NCBI GenBank assembly: GCA_943737045.1
Contig: CALSFV010000202.1
Location: 1,364,001-1,428,000, forward strand
Direction: 5' to 3'
DNA: 64,000 nucleotides
Origin: Parapristionchus giblindavisi
Taxonomy: Eukaryota > Nematoda > Chromadorea > Rhabditida > Diplogasteridae
Every line of letters starts with the position of its first letter. The first letter of the stretch is position 1. The notes beneath the pieces were generated by a model that was not told the DNA's origin, ran no database searches, and saw only the letters and a program-made list of their open reading frames with translations. This document shows positions 10,539 to 21,489 of the stretch, piece by piece. A program made the translations under genes and the position numbers.

Positions 10539-11348
10539 TGGCCGAAACAGTGAATCTCGCCTCTACTAATAACTACTTTAGTTTCATTATTATCTATTTT
10601 ATGAGTACATTTGCATGTTTAACTATTACATATTTTGCTTATAATTGATTAACTGATAAAGAAAGATTAATTGATTCATCGAGTAGAGTTTACGTTCGAA
10701 ATAAATACCCTATCGATTCATAACTCTAATCTATTAATTGATAACTGTTGCCGTCCTCTAACCCTCATTGCTGATCAATCAATAACAGTACAAACCAGTA
10801 CTAAATATAATTAAACAATAAATAATTCTACTGAGGTAACTGGCTTCAACGGTGGCACTAGGTGCATAATAAACATGTCTATTGTCATCAGCATTCTTGA
10901 GAACCCCGATGGCCAAAATTTTATTTTGACTGACTCCCACTGGCTATGGCACTCATATGAGTCGATTTCAGAATTAAGCACCCTTATTATGTCTGATAAT
11001 GAATTTGACCAAAAAAGTTTAGCGTAGGACCAAGCTGATTGTGAGGATATGGTGTATGTAGGATACTATGATTACCTGATCTCCAAAAAAATAATGGTAG
11101 AGTTCAGTTCGACATTGCTCTGCAGGAGGAGTTGCATCATTCCTATCTATTCCTTGTTGATTATGTATTTAAGACGTGAGCAAAAGATGATTTACTGGAG
11201 AACCTTCCTCTTCCTGAAAAGGAACATTGAAGTGAATTATTGGTATGTAAATCACTTGTCGAAATAGTCAAAATATAAATTGCTGTCGAGCGATATGAAA
11301 AATGAACACTGCCGTATCGATATAACTATATAATACAGATTAATGATA
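10539..11348. other. Intergenic/intronic DNA with a foldback relic at 10846-10965
   Basis: Most of this is A+T-rich DNA without recognisable genes. From 10846 to 10965, 'ggcttcaacggtggcactagg', 'catcagcattcttgagaacc' and 'caaaattttattttgact' match the arm of the foldback at 21762-22787 at roughly 80 percent by eye. This is an older, single-arm relic of that family. Confidence 0.5.
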
Positions 11349-11450
11349 CTATGTACTACAATTAATTAAATGTTGATGCCTAATTATAGTAAAGTGTAAG
11401 GCATAATGTAATACAAATCGAGCGTGAATTAGTACAAACCTTTGATCATT

Positions 11451-11663
11451 GAAAGATATAGTCATAGGCGTGAGAAGAGCGAGTTGAGGAGAGTTCACAG
11501 AGAATTGCCCATTTTCCATAGAGAGCATGTCTTGTTGTTGAAGACCGGCCGCCTCCAGAAAATTCTCCGATAATTCCTCGAAATTACGCGAAGACGTCGC
11601 CGTCATAAACGTCGACGAGGGATCGATCGATAGAAATTCAGCAGTCGGTCGCCGAAAATTCAT
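11451..11663 (-). CDS. First coding exon of a host gene (N-terminal 71 residues)
   Basis: On the minus strand ATG (complement of 11661-11663) opens a frame starting MNFRRPTAEFLSIDPSSTF. It runs to a good nematode donor, AG|GTTTGT, at 11450/11451 with two bases of a split codon. A TGACAG trans-splice or splice acceptor lies about 30 bases upstream of the ATG. The exon is serine-, leucine- and glutamine-rich (LEAAGLQQQDML, NSPQLALLTPMTI), like the activation region of a transcription factor, but no domain is present. Downstream exons should lie below 11450. CCTTTTCAG near 11212 gives only a short frame, so the rest is unresolved or lost to repeats. Confidence 0.5.
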
Positions 11664-12104
11664 AATTATTCAATCTGATCCTCGGCTGTCAGTCCTCCTT
11701 CTGCAACAAGCAGCTAAAAAATCCAAGGAAAATGCGTGAAGCAACAAAATAAATTCACGGAACGACAATAATAAATGTAACAGCGACATAATGTGGTCCT
11801 AGAATAAGTATTATTCAAATACAATAAACACGCGCGTGTTATTAAGTTAAACTTTTAAAAATAACAAACTGGATTCATAAAATCAAAATGGGAAACGATG
11901 AAACTGTACTACTAGCCTACAACCTACGCCGTCTAGCCGAAACGCGCTATCAGTGACTGACGACACGAAGATACAATTAACAATGAAAGAAGAAACTGAA
12001 ATTGATGTTGACATCGATGTGAAACAGTTTAATTAATTAAAATTCAATCGCGCTTAGAATTTCAAAAGTTTCGCCATTTGCTAAAAAATACACAACGATT
12101 TTTT
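11664..12104. other. Putative upstream region of the minus-strand exon
   Basis: No ORF or repeat was recognised. This mixed-composition DNA presumably carries the promoter of the gene reading leftwards from 11663. Confidence 0.35.
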
Positions 12105-12290
12105 TCCGGCTCAGACTCCGGCTACCGGGTTCCAGGCTGGAAAAAGCATTAGCGGGATCCAGGCTGGAAATCTACCGGGTTCCAGCTATCGATACCGGGA
12201 AAATGGCGCTATACCGGGTTCCAGGCTGGAAAAAAATACCAGAGAACCTAATCGGTTGCTCGGCACTAAGGTTCAATCCCCCGAGAAGAA
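12105..12290. repeat. Second CCAGCCTGG minisatellite with T-run and tRNA-like sequence
   Basis: Units TACCGGGTTCCAGGCTGGAAA recur at 12123-12236, followed by AAAAAAATACCAGAG, which is the complement of the junction at 5449-5466. Next comes a tRNA-like stretch ending AAGGTTCAATCCCCCGAG (about 12269-12286). Compared with 5413-5645 the order is inverted, so the two loci are the same composite family: tRNA-like head, T-run, minisatellite. Confidence 0.65.
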
Positions 12291-13339
12291 TCAGCAAAGA
12301 AATCATCACCCAATTCTGTCCAATCCTTTTTGCCATTTTCACTTGGTGCATTCTATCTCATCATGCTTTAACGTCTAGTGAGTGACAGAGGTCCCATAGA
12401 ATGACAGTGAATCGTAAACTAACTTTTTTTTCTCGAAAATTCTGTTTCAATGAGTTTCACATCAAGTAGGCGTAAAACGACCACGCTAAGTTCAAAAATC
12501 GTAGTCTTTTACTAGACATGTGTCATCCAGCGCGGATACCGCGTATGCACTTGCGCTTCCTATCGTTTTCACTGGGGAAAGGCGTAATCGGCACATGAAA
12601 CAAAAGAAATACGAATTATTTTTTTATTTTTTTTATTTCAGTGCCATAGTTATCATGTTCTTAACTTAAAGTTCTTAATTCAAATATCCCTACAGCATAG
12701 AAAACTATAGTTATTTGATAAAGATTGGGAGGAGGGTTCTGCCTAGATTAATCTTTTGGTTCTTATCGGATGATGCATGTGATCTGCAGTTATCCATTTC
12801 AAATAATAAGTTATATGCATGAGAAAATACATTGGGAGCATTATGACTTGGGCGGCAATAATATCTAGATAGATCTTTTGTCTCTTTCACATTATGAGCA
12901 TTGGACTTGGTGATGATCTTTAATACAACAAAGGATTAAATATATCTTTCGTCATAATATGTTCCTTTAGAATATTCTTATAGTCGCTTAAAGTTTTAAA
13001 GAGCTTTAACAATGAGAGTGCCTCTCAAGGAGTGCTAACCAGAACGGATAAAGCGAGGGAGAGGGAATTTGAGAAAGAAGAGAGTGGGCGAAATGGACTT
13101 GAATGGATTGTTAAGAAAGGAAGACTAATAGATTAAGAAACACCTTCGCAAATGTATCTCATTATGTTAGACTATTTCAAAAAAAAAACAACAATAAAAA
13201 GTTGTTTTATCAATACCACCAGAGATGGTTTTAACGATTAACGAATTAACAAAATCGTTAATTTTAACGGCATTTTTCGTTAAATTTTAACGGTTAACGA
13301 ATTAACGAAAATATGTTAATTTTCGTTTGAAATCACCGT
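12291..13339. other. Unassigned DNA with a ttaacg-rich patch
   Basis: No gene was recognised. At 13227-13325 the sextamer TTAACG/CGTTAA recurs many times in short inverted and direct form (attaacgaattaac, gttaattttaacgg). This is probably a small satellite or a MITE end. Confidence 0.4.
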
Positions 13340-14325
13340 CTCAATGCTGGAGAAGCACCTTTTTTCGCTCCTGGAATGGTTTGTTTGTCCACAGATTATG
13401 GTAATCATAGCTCTTCATTCGCCCTCATGGCATGCAATACTTTTTTGGAAGGAGTTATTTTGGGACACAACCGTTCACAGGGCAGGTCTTCTAAAATAAT
13501 GATGCCTCCGCATGCAGCTTTGCAATGTATAATATATTTATTTATCATAGTTTGGTTTTGTTCAGATTCCTTTTAGACCCGCAGCAAACGTTCTGCTAAG
13601 GTCAACTCGGGTGTAGCGCGTATGCTTTTAAAAGTAGCGCTTTCTCTTTCTCACATCTCTCTTCCCTGTGCCTCTTGATGAAATTTCTTACTTTCAAAGC
13701 TACTAAATGTTTCAGATGTTCACAAAACATTTTACTCCATTGCTGAAGTTTGATCTTTGATCTTTGTATTTTGATCTTTGATCGTTGTCCACAGTTTTAT
13801 AAATACAATGAATAACTAAGAAAGTAGTTTCACGCATGCACAATTGAATGATAAGTTTTGACAATTTGCCTCTATGTCTGCATGAATCACTCTAGTATTG
13901 ATTACAAGATAGGAAGTGGTCCCGTTTCAGTGCTAGATCAGTGATAGAGTGGCCAGATGGTCAGACGAGATCGATGGGCAGAGACGCAGAGAGTCATCGC
14001 GCGCACTGAACTCGATATACCACCACTATTGAGACGGGAGGCGGCGGGGATTACTTCACAAATTGTGAACAAAAAAATTAAAAATTTTAAAATTAATAAT
14101 TTTAATAAAATAAAGATTCTAGATGATTCTAATAATTCTCTTGGCGTATATTTCTTCTGAAAAAAGTCGAAATATCTGCGAGAGAAACGAGCAATCTTCT
14201 CTGGAATCCAGAAATATATTTAGTTGATATAGTGAACAATTTATGTAGAACGCTCAAACGCTTATGATAACTTGCTAAAGGACTTTAATAATCACTTGGC
14301 ACTGCTACACTACCTGAAAAAATCA

Positions 14326-14371
<46 letters not shown>

Positions 14372-14480
14372 CATACATTTATGCGTTACAAGAATAACTA
14401 AGATATAGTGAACAATTTACGTCCTGATGAATTACATAAAATACGATGCTACAACTTAACAATTAATTATTATATATCGA
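13340..14480. repeat. Half of a palindromic repeat also seen at 35.4-36.6 kb and 46.2-46.9 kb
   Basis: 13340-13620 matches the 46192-46905 inverted repeat (cagattatggtaatcatagctc, agacccgcag). 13620-14480 matches 35365-36594 in the same orientation, including the GATCTTTGATCTTTG motif and the (AAT)n run at 14326-14371. At 14061-14064 it has the single AATT that marks the unfilled site of the hammerhead-bearing insertion present in the other two copies. The frame at 13957-14160 is part of this repeat and not a recognised gene. Confidence 0.75.
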
Positions 14481-15500
14481 GGACGTACAAATTAATACTT
14501 TTCGAAAAGATTTAGGCGTGGGGCAAATAATAGAACTATTGCTAATTTTATTCCAATTGTCAACATCACGATTTGAATGGCTAATTAAGCTGGTAAATTT
14601 ACACAGATGTGCATACAAGATCGCCCTTCTCGCAAAATATTTTTTTGCGATTCTGTATTGATTTTTCTGTACTACAGTAATATCTCAATCAGATCTCAGT
14701 GACCGTATACTTAAAATTGCTAATATTAGGGTTAGTTTTTCAATACGTTTTATTTTAAACCATTAGCTGTATTGCATTTTGACGGTAAATACTAACTTGT
14801 AAGATTCATTGTATCAAGAAAAGATTAGGGATGCTGTAGTATTATATTATACCTCCAATTGTATTATTTTTTAGTATCTCTAAGGTATGCACTTTTACTT
14901 GAAGTACTCTTTCTTGTTGTAGTTTGTAATAATATTTATGCGTTTTACAAGAAAACACGGTACAGAAGAGATAAATTAATGCGGAGAGTGAGTGTTTAGG
15001 CATACAGCAGTAATCGTCCGTTTAAAAATATATTGGTTTTCTCCTTCCATGAATAAATGTTAAATCTCATTGAACAAAACAATTCTATGATAAGATGCAC
15101 TTTAAAATGTTTATGGTAATTTTGGGAAATAAATTCAGTTTACGTCAATTAAAATATAGCAAACGATTCCTCATCAGCTTTATCGATGAGTTTGTACGAG
15201 GAAGTAAACGTTAAAGATGTAGCGTTTCTGTAATCGACCGGAAAATAAAACTTTGCAGCCGACCAACGGACCCGATTGATTGTCCGGCTTGGAATCCACT
15301 CGAACATGGGGTCACTATTAAATGATACGTCAAATTATCTACATAAACTCTAGAACCTGTGCTTATACACCGATATGTAGCTCCGCCCATTTCTGATTAG
15401 TCCCTATGTACATAGTGATTCTGACTCCACCCATTTAACTTCGCGGGGTTGGACACCGTTTGCAAACAACACAACACCTAAATTCTTTATTCATTTAAAA
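14481..15500. repeat. Left arm of the 14-35 kb inverted duplication, non-coding part
   Basis: This is the reverse complement of about 33170-34240, with small indels and some substitutions. No gene was recognised; it is A+T rich. 15370-15490 contains the dispersed repeat shared with 5237-5345. Confidence 0.7.
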
Positions 15501-15506
15501 AGTAGA

Positions 15507-15740
15507 CTACGAGTCTTCGAGGAAATAGTCGTTGCACTTCAACGTAGCCCATTTAGATCTCCGTCGAGCAGTTTCGTCTCCATCTCCATGTTGACACCCT
15601 TCCTCGGACGACTTCATCGACGAAGCTGATAAAGAAAAGTTAACATAGACACCTACTCTTCTAATTAAGAATCGCAAAATAAGAAACGGTATCGAATAGT
15701 GATAGTATTCGCTACTGTGGGGCGAAAGTCGACATAGCAT
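15507..15740 (-). CDS. Small conserved ORF, 77 codons, unknown
   Basis: The frame reads leftwards from ATG at 15738-15740 to TAG (complement of 15507-15509). The C-terminal half is hydrophilic and looks coding (SSEEGCQHGDGDETARRR, then SKWATLKCNDYFLEDS). The N-terminal half is hydrophobic. An acceptor-like CTTTATCAG sits just upstream of the hydrophilic part, so that part may be a spliced last exon. The duplicate at 32935-33165 keeps the frame despite a 3-base indel, which weakly supports function. No homologue was recognised. Confidence 0.35.
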   Translation of the reverse strand: MLCRLSPHSSEYYHYSIPFLILRFLIRRVGVYVNFSLSASSMKSSEEGCQHGDGDETARRRSKWATLKCNDYFLEDS

Positions 15741-15984
15741 CGATGTTCCCTCCAGAACCCATTAGAGTAGATCATCAGCGATAATCATGATGATCATCGA
15801 TGACCTCGATCGACCATGGCGAAGAAACAATGAGTCAACGTGTAGAAGGAGAGAATATCATAGCTTCAATGACTTTACAGATCACAACATTCCGCAAACT
15901 TTTTTGGTCGAAGGCAACGAGACCTTTGCACTTTGAACTTTGAACTGACTGTCAGTTTCATGAAGGCTTTCAGATGCCCTATTC

Positions 15985-16184
15985 ATGAACGTTGGCTATC
16001 CTAATTTACGGTCTAAGAATGTTTTCTCGCTAGAGCATACGGAGGAAAGAAGGACGAAAACCGATAAAAGATCAAAGCATCCGGATTTGTCTAAACCAGT
16101 GACCATAACTGATGCTGTTTATCAAATTCACACCGACAATGAGATTTTTTCATGCACTCTCCGCTGTGATCAATTACTAGACAC
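15985..16184 (+). pseudogene. Host exon cut by the Ty3 element
   Basis: ATG at 15985 (just after an acceptor-like GGCTTTCAG at 15965-15973) opens a hydrophilic frame. It includes HTEERRTKTDKRSKHPD and ITDAVYQIHTDNEIF and runs into the LTR at 16185. On the far side of the element, after the ACAC duplication, sequence from 22979 continues this frame for about a dozen codons to a TGA, which suggests the original 3' end. The protein is unrecognised. The same exon in the opposite orientation lies at 32491-32690, also abutting an LTR. Confidence 0.45.
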
Positions 16185-16642
16185 TGTAATTACGGTGGAC
16201 TGCTACTTGTGATAATATATGCTAATGGATGAACTATACTAAATATTGACCCTAAACACAAACGAGAGACTTACGTTACATCCAAACAGTCACGCGTAAT
16301 ACCCTGATGACGGTGTCGACCCCAGCACTTCCGGTGTGGGGTTCCGTTGACTAGGACTGGTCTTTGATCTCTATATGTGTCGACCACAGATACAAACATA
16401 GGCACATATATTTATGATCATCAACCAGCCAAGATACAATGAATACGATGCTTATATATGCTAGATCATAAACGGGAAAAGTGTTGGAACAATAGGTGAA
16501 GATAGTATGTAGATGGGCAAGATAAGGCTAGCATCCTATTCAATGTCCGGTTCGACAATGGAAGGGAAATAGAAGTTTCGAGAAACGTTTCTTCGATGAA
16601 TAAGATAAGTATTAAGACAACGTACTAAACTAACACACAACA
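16185..16642 (-). repeat. 3' LTR of the left Ty3 element (458 bp)
   Basis: It is the same length as the right copy's LTR at 32033-32490. In sense it starts TGTTGTGTGTTAG and ends GTAATTACA, with a TATA-like GCATATATAAGC and a CATAAATA polyadenylation-like signal. The ACAC target duplication is adjacent at 16181-16184. Confidence 0.9.
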
Positions 16643-16772
16643 TCCCTCCGTTTCGAGAGACTGACGCCCTCGTCAGATTGATTGAAAAGTAGAAAATTGT
16701 TTAGGGGAGAAAAGACAATTACATGAGGGGAAAGCAACAAAGTGATGTACAAATTGGAGATATTGAGACGAG

Positions 16773-17795
16773 CTAAGGCTTCGAAGAATCGTCCTGAAGA
16801 GGGAGATGGTAGAGCTTCAAACGATCCAGATGTACTCGTTCTTCTTTTTGTCCTTTACGTATAGTTGCATTAGGGTGATAAATATCAATTAACGTATATG
16901 GACCATCATATTGTGGACGTAGTTTGTTCGAGACTCCTTTACGTAACAATACCAAATCTCCAATATTGAGTCTTGATCTTCGAATTCGATGATATTTTTC
17001 ATACCATTCCTTATTTTTTAGAGAGAAATCTTCAATTTTATTATGTATTAATTTATGAATTTGTTTCATATCATTGATTAGAATGTCTGTATATTCTGGT
17101 TGATCTACATACGGTCTTTTCGTTTTCTTGTTTAGCATTAAGTCTATAGGAAATACTGGATTTCTTCCATACAGTGCATAATATGGTGAGCAATTTAAGA
17201 TTGTATGGGTACTTGAATTATATGCTAAGACGACATAGTCAAGATGCTTATCCCAAGTTTCTAAAGTATTATTTAATTTTTCAACTTGTCTATTTGCTTC
17301 ATGTTTATAAGGCGTTGATGTTGAATGTTTGATATTCAATTCTTTACAAGTATTTTGAAATGTTTCTGATAGAAACTGTGAACCACAATCAGTATAAAGT
17401 TCGGCAGGAAATCCATGTTTTGAGAATAAATCTCTCTGTAATGCACTTATAATAGATTCTGTTTTCTGATCGATGATAGGAGTGGCAATGGCGTATTTAG
17501 TAAATGAATCTTGGATAACTAAGATATATCGATTTCCATTAATTGTTTGTTGTAATGGACCCAAGATATCTGCATGTATTCTTTCAAATGGTGAATTTGG
17601 CGTTGGGAATTTTCCCAAACCTTCTTTTGTTACATCAGCAGGTGATGTTTTTCTCTTTTGACATTGATCACAGCATCTTATATATTCTCTTAAATCATTT
17701 TCCATATTGAACCATGTGAAACGTTCTTGGATTTTCTCAATAGTTTTCTTTTTTCCAAGGTGAGCGCCAAGGTATTTGTTTCCGTGAAAAATTCC
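16773..17795 (-). pseudogene. Ty3 integrase (left copy, 12-residue deletion)
   Basis: The frame opens with an HHCC zinc-binding domain (HGNKYLGAHLG, then CCDQCQKRK) and continues into the DDE core: ADILGPL, YTDCGSQF, then the catalytic glutamate in NRQVEKLN. It ends with a GPY/F module (RPQYDGPYTLIDI) and lacks a chromodomain. Compared with the right copy it lacks 12 residues after LNNTLET. It is separated from RNase H by about 110 bases containing two frame changes, also present in the right copy, so pol is not one uninterrupted frame in either. Confidence 0.85.
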
Positions 17796-17911
17796 ATTAT
17801 TTTATATTTTAATTTTCCATTCTCAGCAATTACAATTAAGTCTTCTTCATATATTCTTCTAAACATTAAAACATCTTTATGTACGAGATATCTTCTACTT
17901 TTCCGAGGAGT

Positions 17912-19416
17912 TTATAATCTTTCGCATTTACGATTTTGAATATAGGTTTTCAAGTCTTTGATCCATTCTTCTCTATCTTGATCAATAATAATATTTTCTT
18001 TAGATAAATCTGATTCAGTAATTACAGTATTGATTTCATTTTCTTTTGGAACATAACGGGATAATGCGTCACAAACATGATTTTTCTTTCCTGGTCGGTA
18101 CACTATTTCAATATCTTTTTCACATAAAGTCATTTGATATCGAACTAGTCTGTGCGATAATTCTTTCTTTTTAAATATAGTAGTTAATGGAGCATGATCG
18201 GTAATAACTGTTGTTTTCGCACCAGATATGTATGGTTTAAATTTTAATACTCCATATACAATAGCTAATGCTTCTGTTTCCAGAGCTACATAATTTTTCT
18301 CATGTTTATTCAATATTCTACTTTCATAGGCAATTGGATGAAGCATTTGGTTTTCATCTTCTTGTAAAAGTACAGCAGCAATGGCAATACCACTAGCGTC
18401 AGTTTCTATTTGAAATGGTGCTCCCAATCTCGGTGGGGCGAGTATTGGTGCAGTAATTAATCTTTTCTTCAAATCTTTAAATGCAATTTCCATTCGTTGA
18501 TTCCATTCTATTGTTCCTGGTATGGAAGATGCTTTATATAGGGGATCAGCTATTTCTGCATATTTAGCTATAAATCTTCTGAAGTAGGATGTCATTCCAA
18601 GAAACGATTTACAAGCAGTTGCCGTTTCTGGTCTTGGGTATGCTTCAATTGCTTTTACTTTTTCAGGGTTGACTTGCAAGCCTTTTCCTGATATGATAAA
18701 TCCGAGGAATTTAACAGATTCTTGTGCCCATTGACACTTATCAGCTCTAATCTTCAAACCATATTGTGATATTGTTCGTAAAACTTCTTCTATATCATTC
18801 AAATGTGTTTCAGCATCTTGTGAAGGAATAATAACATCGTCAATGTATATTAATATTGCACATCTTAACTTCCTTTTCATTTCTTCCATAACTTTTTGAA
18901 AAGTGCCTGGAGCACCACATAATCCTTGAGGCATTCTTAAATATTCATATGTGCCTAAAACACAGGCAAAAGCCGTTCTTTCGACATGTTTGCTATACAT
19001 TGGTATTTGGAAAAATCCAGACTGAAAGTCAAAAGTAGTATACATAGATTTTCCGGAAGTAATATCTACTATATCCGCTATAGCTGGTAAACAGTAGAAC
19101 TGTTTCTTAGTAATATTGTTCAGTTTTCTATAGTCTTGAACCATACGCCAAGCTCTTTAATCGCTGCCTTTAGGTACCAGTATTATTGGTGAAGCAAACG
19201 GTGAGTTGCGCGATTGAATTGTTCCTTGTTCAAGCATATAATTGATTTGTTTTTCAATCTCATTTCTTTGTTCTAACGGAACTCGGTACACTTTCTGAGT
19301 AGGAATTTCGGCATCTCTTTCCAATTCGATTTTGTGTCGAATTTCACCTTTGTAACATCCAATATTACCATCTTTTAATATAAATGCATCTTTGTTACAA
19401 TTACCGATGTCTGAAA
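17912..19416 (-). pseudogene. Ty3 reverse transcriptase-RNase H (left copy, nonsense codon)
   Basis: RT motifs include MVQDYRKLNN, the FDFQSGFFQIP block, LRMPQGLCGAPGTFQ and the catalytic YIDDVI. The RNase H part shows ETDASGIAIAAVL and ITDHAPL. A single A-to-T change relative to the right copy makes an in-frame TAA (complement of 19157-19159) near the N terminus. Upstream the frame continues to an acceptor-like TTTTCAG near 19416. The rest is intact. Confidence 0.88.
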
Positions 19417-19772
19417 AACAAAAGCAAAGACTAATGGATATTATTCACCGACAATCTAGTGGACCTCGACTTGCTCATTCTCTTTCTATCTCTATCTCGC
19501 ATCTATTCTCTCTCCATCTCTCTATCTTGACAAAATGGCGAGGTTGAATAACATTGAATGCTTATCTACAATTGATCTAAACCAACACTATGATTCAAAC
19601 TAATATGACCTTATTCTATTCGACCTTCTTGTTCTGACTATAGAGAATCAGTTATCTTATTAAATATCTCAAACATGATTTCAAATGTTTCAAATCTCCT
19701 TCTCTGACTCTCTATTATTCTTCTTCTATTTCACTTACTTGACCGAGTATATAAACATCTTGAAGGCTGCAG

Positions 19773-20647
19773 AATTATACACGTGTTGACTATGTTGAAG
19801 TCTTCGGTCTTCCTATTGATGAATTCGTGCATACGAACAATAGAGCTCCTATTCCCTACCAATCGACTTGCCGTACTATTCATAACTTCAATATCCACCT
19901 CCATATCCCGGTAAATAATAATTTTTTTAAAAATTTTTTGATTAACTTATTGGATCATTGTTTTATGATTATATTTTTTTTTTCAAATTTTAATTTATAT
20001 ATTTTTCTAGTGCTCTTCATGGTTGCTCTAATGCACAGTTCTACAAGTTAAAAGGAGTGAGAAGACAGGGAATGAGATTGAGTCATTATCAAATGGCCTC
20101 GATCCCACGCGTCCCCATTCTAGTCGACACTATTCGGGACTACCCAGAATTACAAAGTAGTCAGGATGACCAATCTAGAATGCGAACCATTCGACAGGCA
20201 AAAATCTCTCACGCCCTGAATACTCAAGAAGAAGTTGTTCTCATAATCTCGCTTGTATCGCGAAAGATCATAAAGGAGATAATACAAAAAGGATATACAC
20301 TCAATCTCCATGATTCCGGATCGCTATATTTCTCTATAATGTCTTCCATAACGCTTGAGCAAGTGAGTATTCTTATTATTCATTTATTTATTTATCTATT
20401 TCGACTTACTGTTGCTTGAATTATATATTTTCTTCAGGATCCGATAATGGCAGCGTTACAAGCACCGACTCCTGGTAGAGGCGTATTCGGTCCCATTGTG
20501 ATCCAACAGAAGAATGAAGATAACAAGGACGATCAGGAACGATCATCATCGTCATCAGATGATGAGGACGAAGAGGTATTACTCGAAGGCGCCGTAGAAT
20601 GTCCCGTAGACGGTCTCCTTGAAGCAGAGATTCTTAGAACCGATTAA
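19773..20647 (+). CDS. Spliced antisense gene inside the Ty3 element
   Basis: Three exons run opposite to pol: 19773-19910 (donor GTAAAT), 20039-20362 (acceptor ATGCACAG, donor GTGAGT) and 20438-20647 (acceptor TTTCTTCAG, stop TAA). Phases agree, giving at least 223 residues. Stretches such as VEVFGLPIDEFVHTNN, HYQMASIPRVPILVDTIRDY and PTPGRGVFGPIVIQQ look like genuine protein. The C terminus is acidic (SSSSSDDEDEEVLLEG). An alternative acceptor at 20010 (TTTTTCTAG) fits a second frame starting at ATG 19790; a TATATAAA lies at 19748-19755. The right copy preserves the frame of exon 2 with a 9-base in-frame difference but has lost the second donor. No homologue is known to me; it could be a captured host gene. 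Confidence 0.55.
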
Positions 20648-21471
20648 TTGTAATTATTTGTAATTATATATAATTATATATTTTTTCGTTTATTTACGGA
20701 GATTTATATGGTGAAAGAAAAAAATGTTGATATTGGGATGTGACTGTACTGTAAATTCATTTATATTGTATTATGAAATGATACATACCATATATGAAGA
20801 ATAAAGCTAGTTCAATATAATTCCAATTCCTAAAGATACTACAGAGGATGACACGGTAGGCTGGACAGATAAGTAAAGCTCTCAACTTTCTGTCTATGCT
20901 CTCGTTAATACAGGCCGGCTAAATTCAATAAAATAGGGAATTAAAGAAAGTACCTGCAGTTTCCCTCAATAATCATCAGCTTCGTGTTGATCTTGTAGTA
21001 GATGTCGATCGCATCATTGCATAAGACGGTTTCCTAACATAATCGCTCACCCCATGAATCACTGGGTATAGGGCACTATTCAAATCAATATCACAAAACC
21101 AAATCCAGTCTTACTTCTGGATAGAAAAAAAGGGTATAGTGTTCATGGTTCCCTAATACAAAGTAAAAATCAATTCAATACAATTCACTTTCACTCCGAT
21201 ATTTCACTCTCGCAGGTACTCTCTTCCAAAATAGATGAACTGAAAGGGAAAACACGCGATTTATGCAACGACTTGGCAGTATGAAACCTATTTTGATCAG
21301 TGATGGTAAAGATGATCAAAAAATAAGTTAGACTGGTAGTTAGATAGTAATAGAAACCTCTGACTTGCGACCCAAAACATCATATTCTAATTAGGAATAT
21401 ACTCTAGGAATAATTATATCGAAATGAGACTGTCCGTCAAAGTAACTTAAAGAAACCCCAACTACTGAGTC
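20648..21471. other. Ty3 internal region without ORFs
   Basis: This lies between the antisense gene and the primer-binding site, where gag would be expected in the minus sense. No frame of useful length exists on either strand and no zinc knuckle was seen. It contains a poly(A)-like AATAAA for the plus-strand gene near 20801. Confidence 0.5.
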
Positions 21472-21489
21472 TCACCCACGGGACCTCCA

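Larger units (their letters stand above)
13755..20680. repeat. Left arm of large inverted duplication
   Basis: The block is mirrored by 28010-35335. Paired landmarks sum to about 48630-48675 across most of its length: LTR 16185-16642 with 32033-32490, integrase 16773-17795 with 30846-31901, and the antisense gene 19773-20647 with 28031-28860. Arms differ by point changes and small indels, so they are not one read copied twice. The copied unit includes host DNA beyond the 3' LTR, so this is a segmental inverted duplication and not two independent transposon insertions. Confidence 0.88.

Noticed and set aside
17727..17939. Plus-strand 70-codon ORF between RNase H and integrase (also 30699-30911 minus)
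   Set aside because: Antisense to the frame-shifted pol linker; low-complexity phenylalanine/serine-rich shadow.
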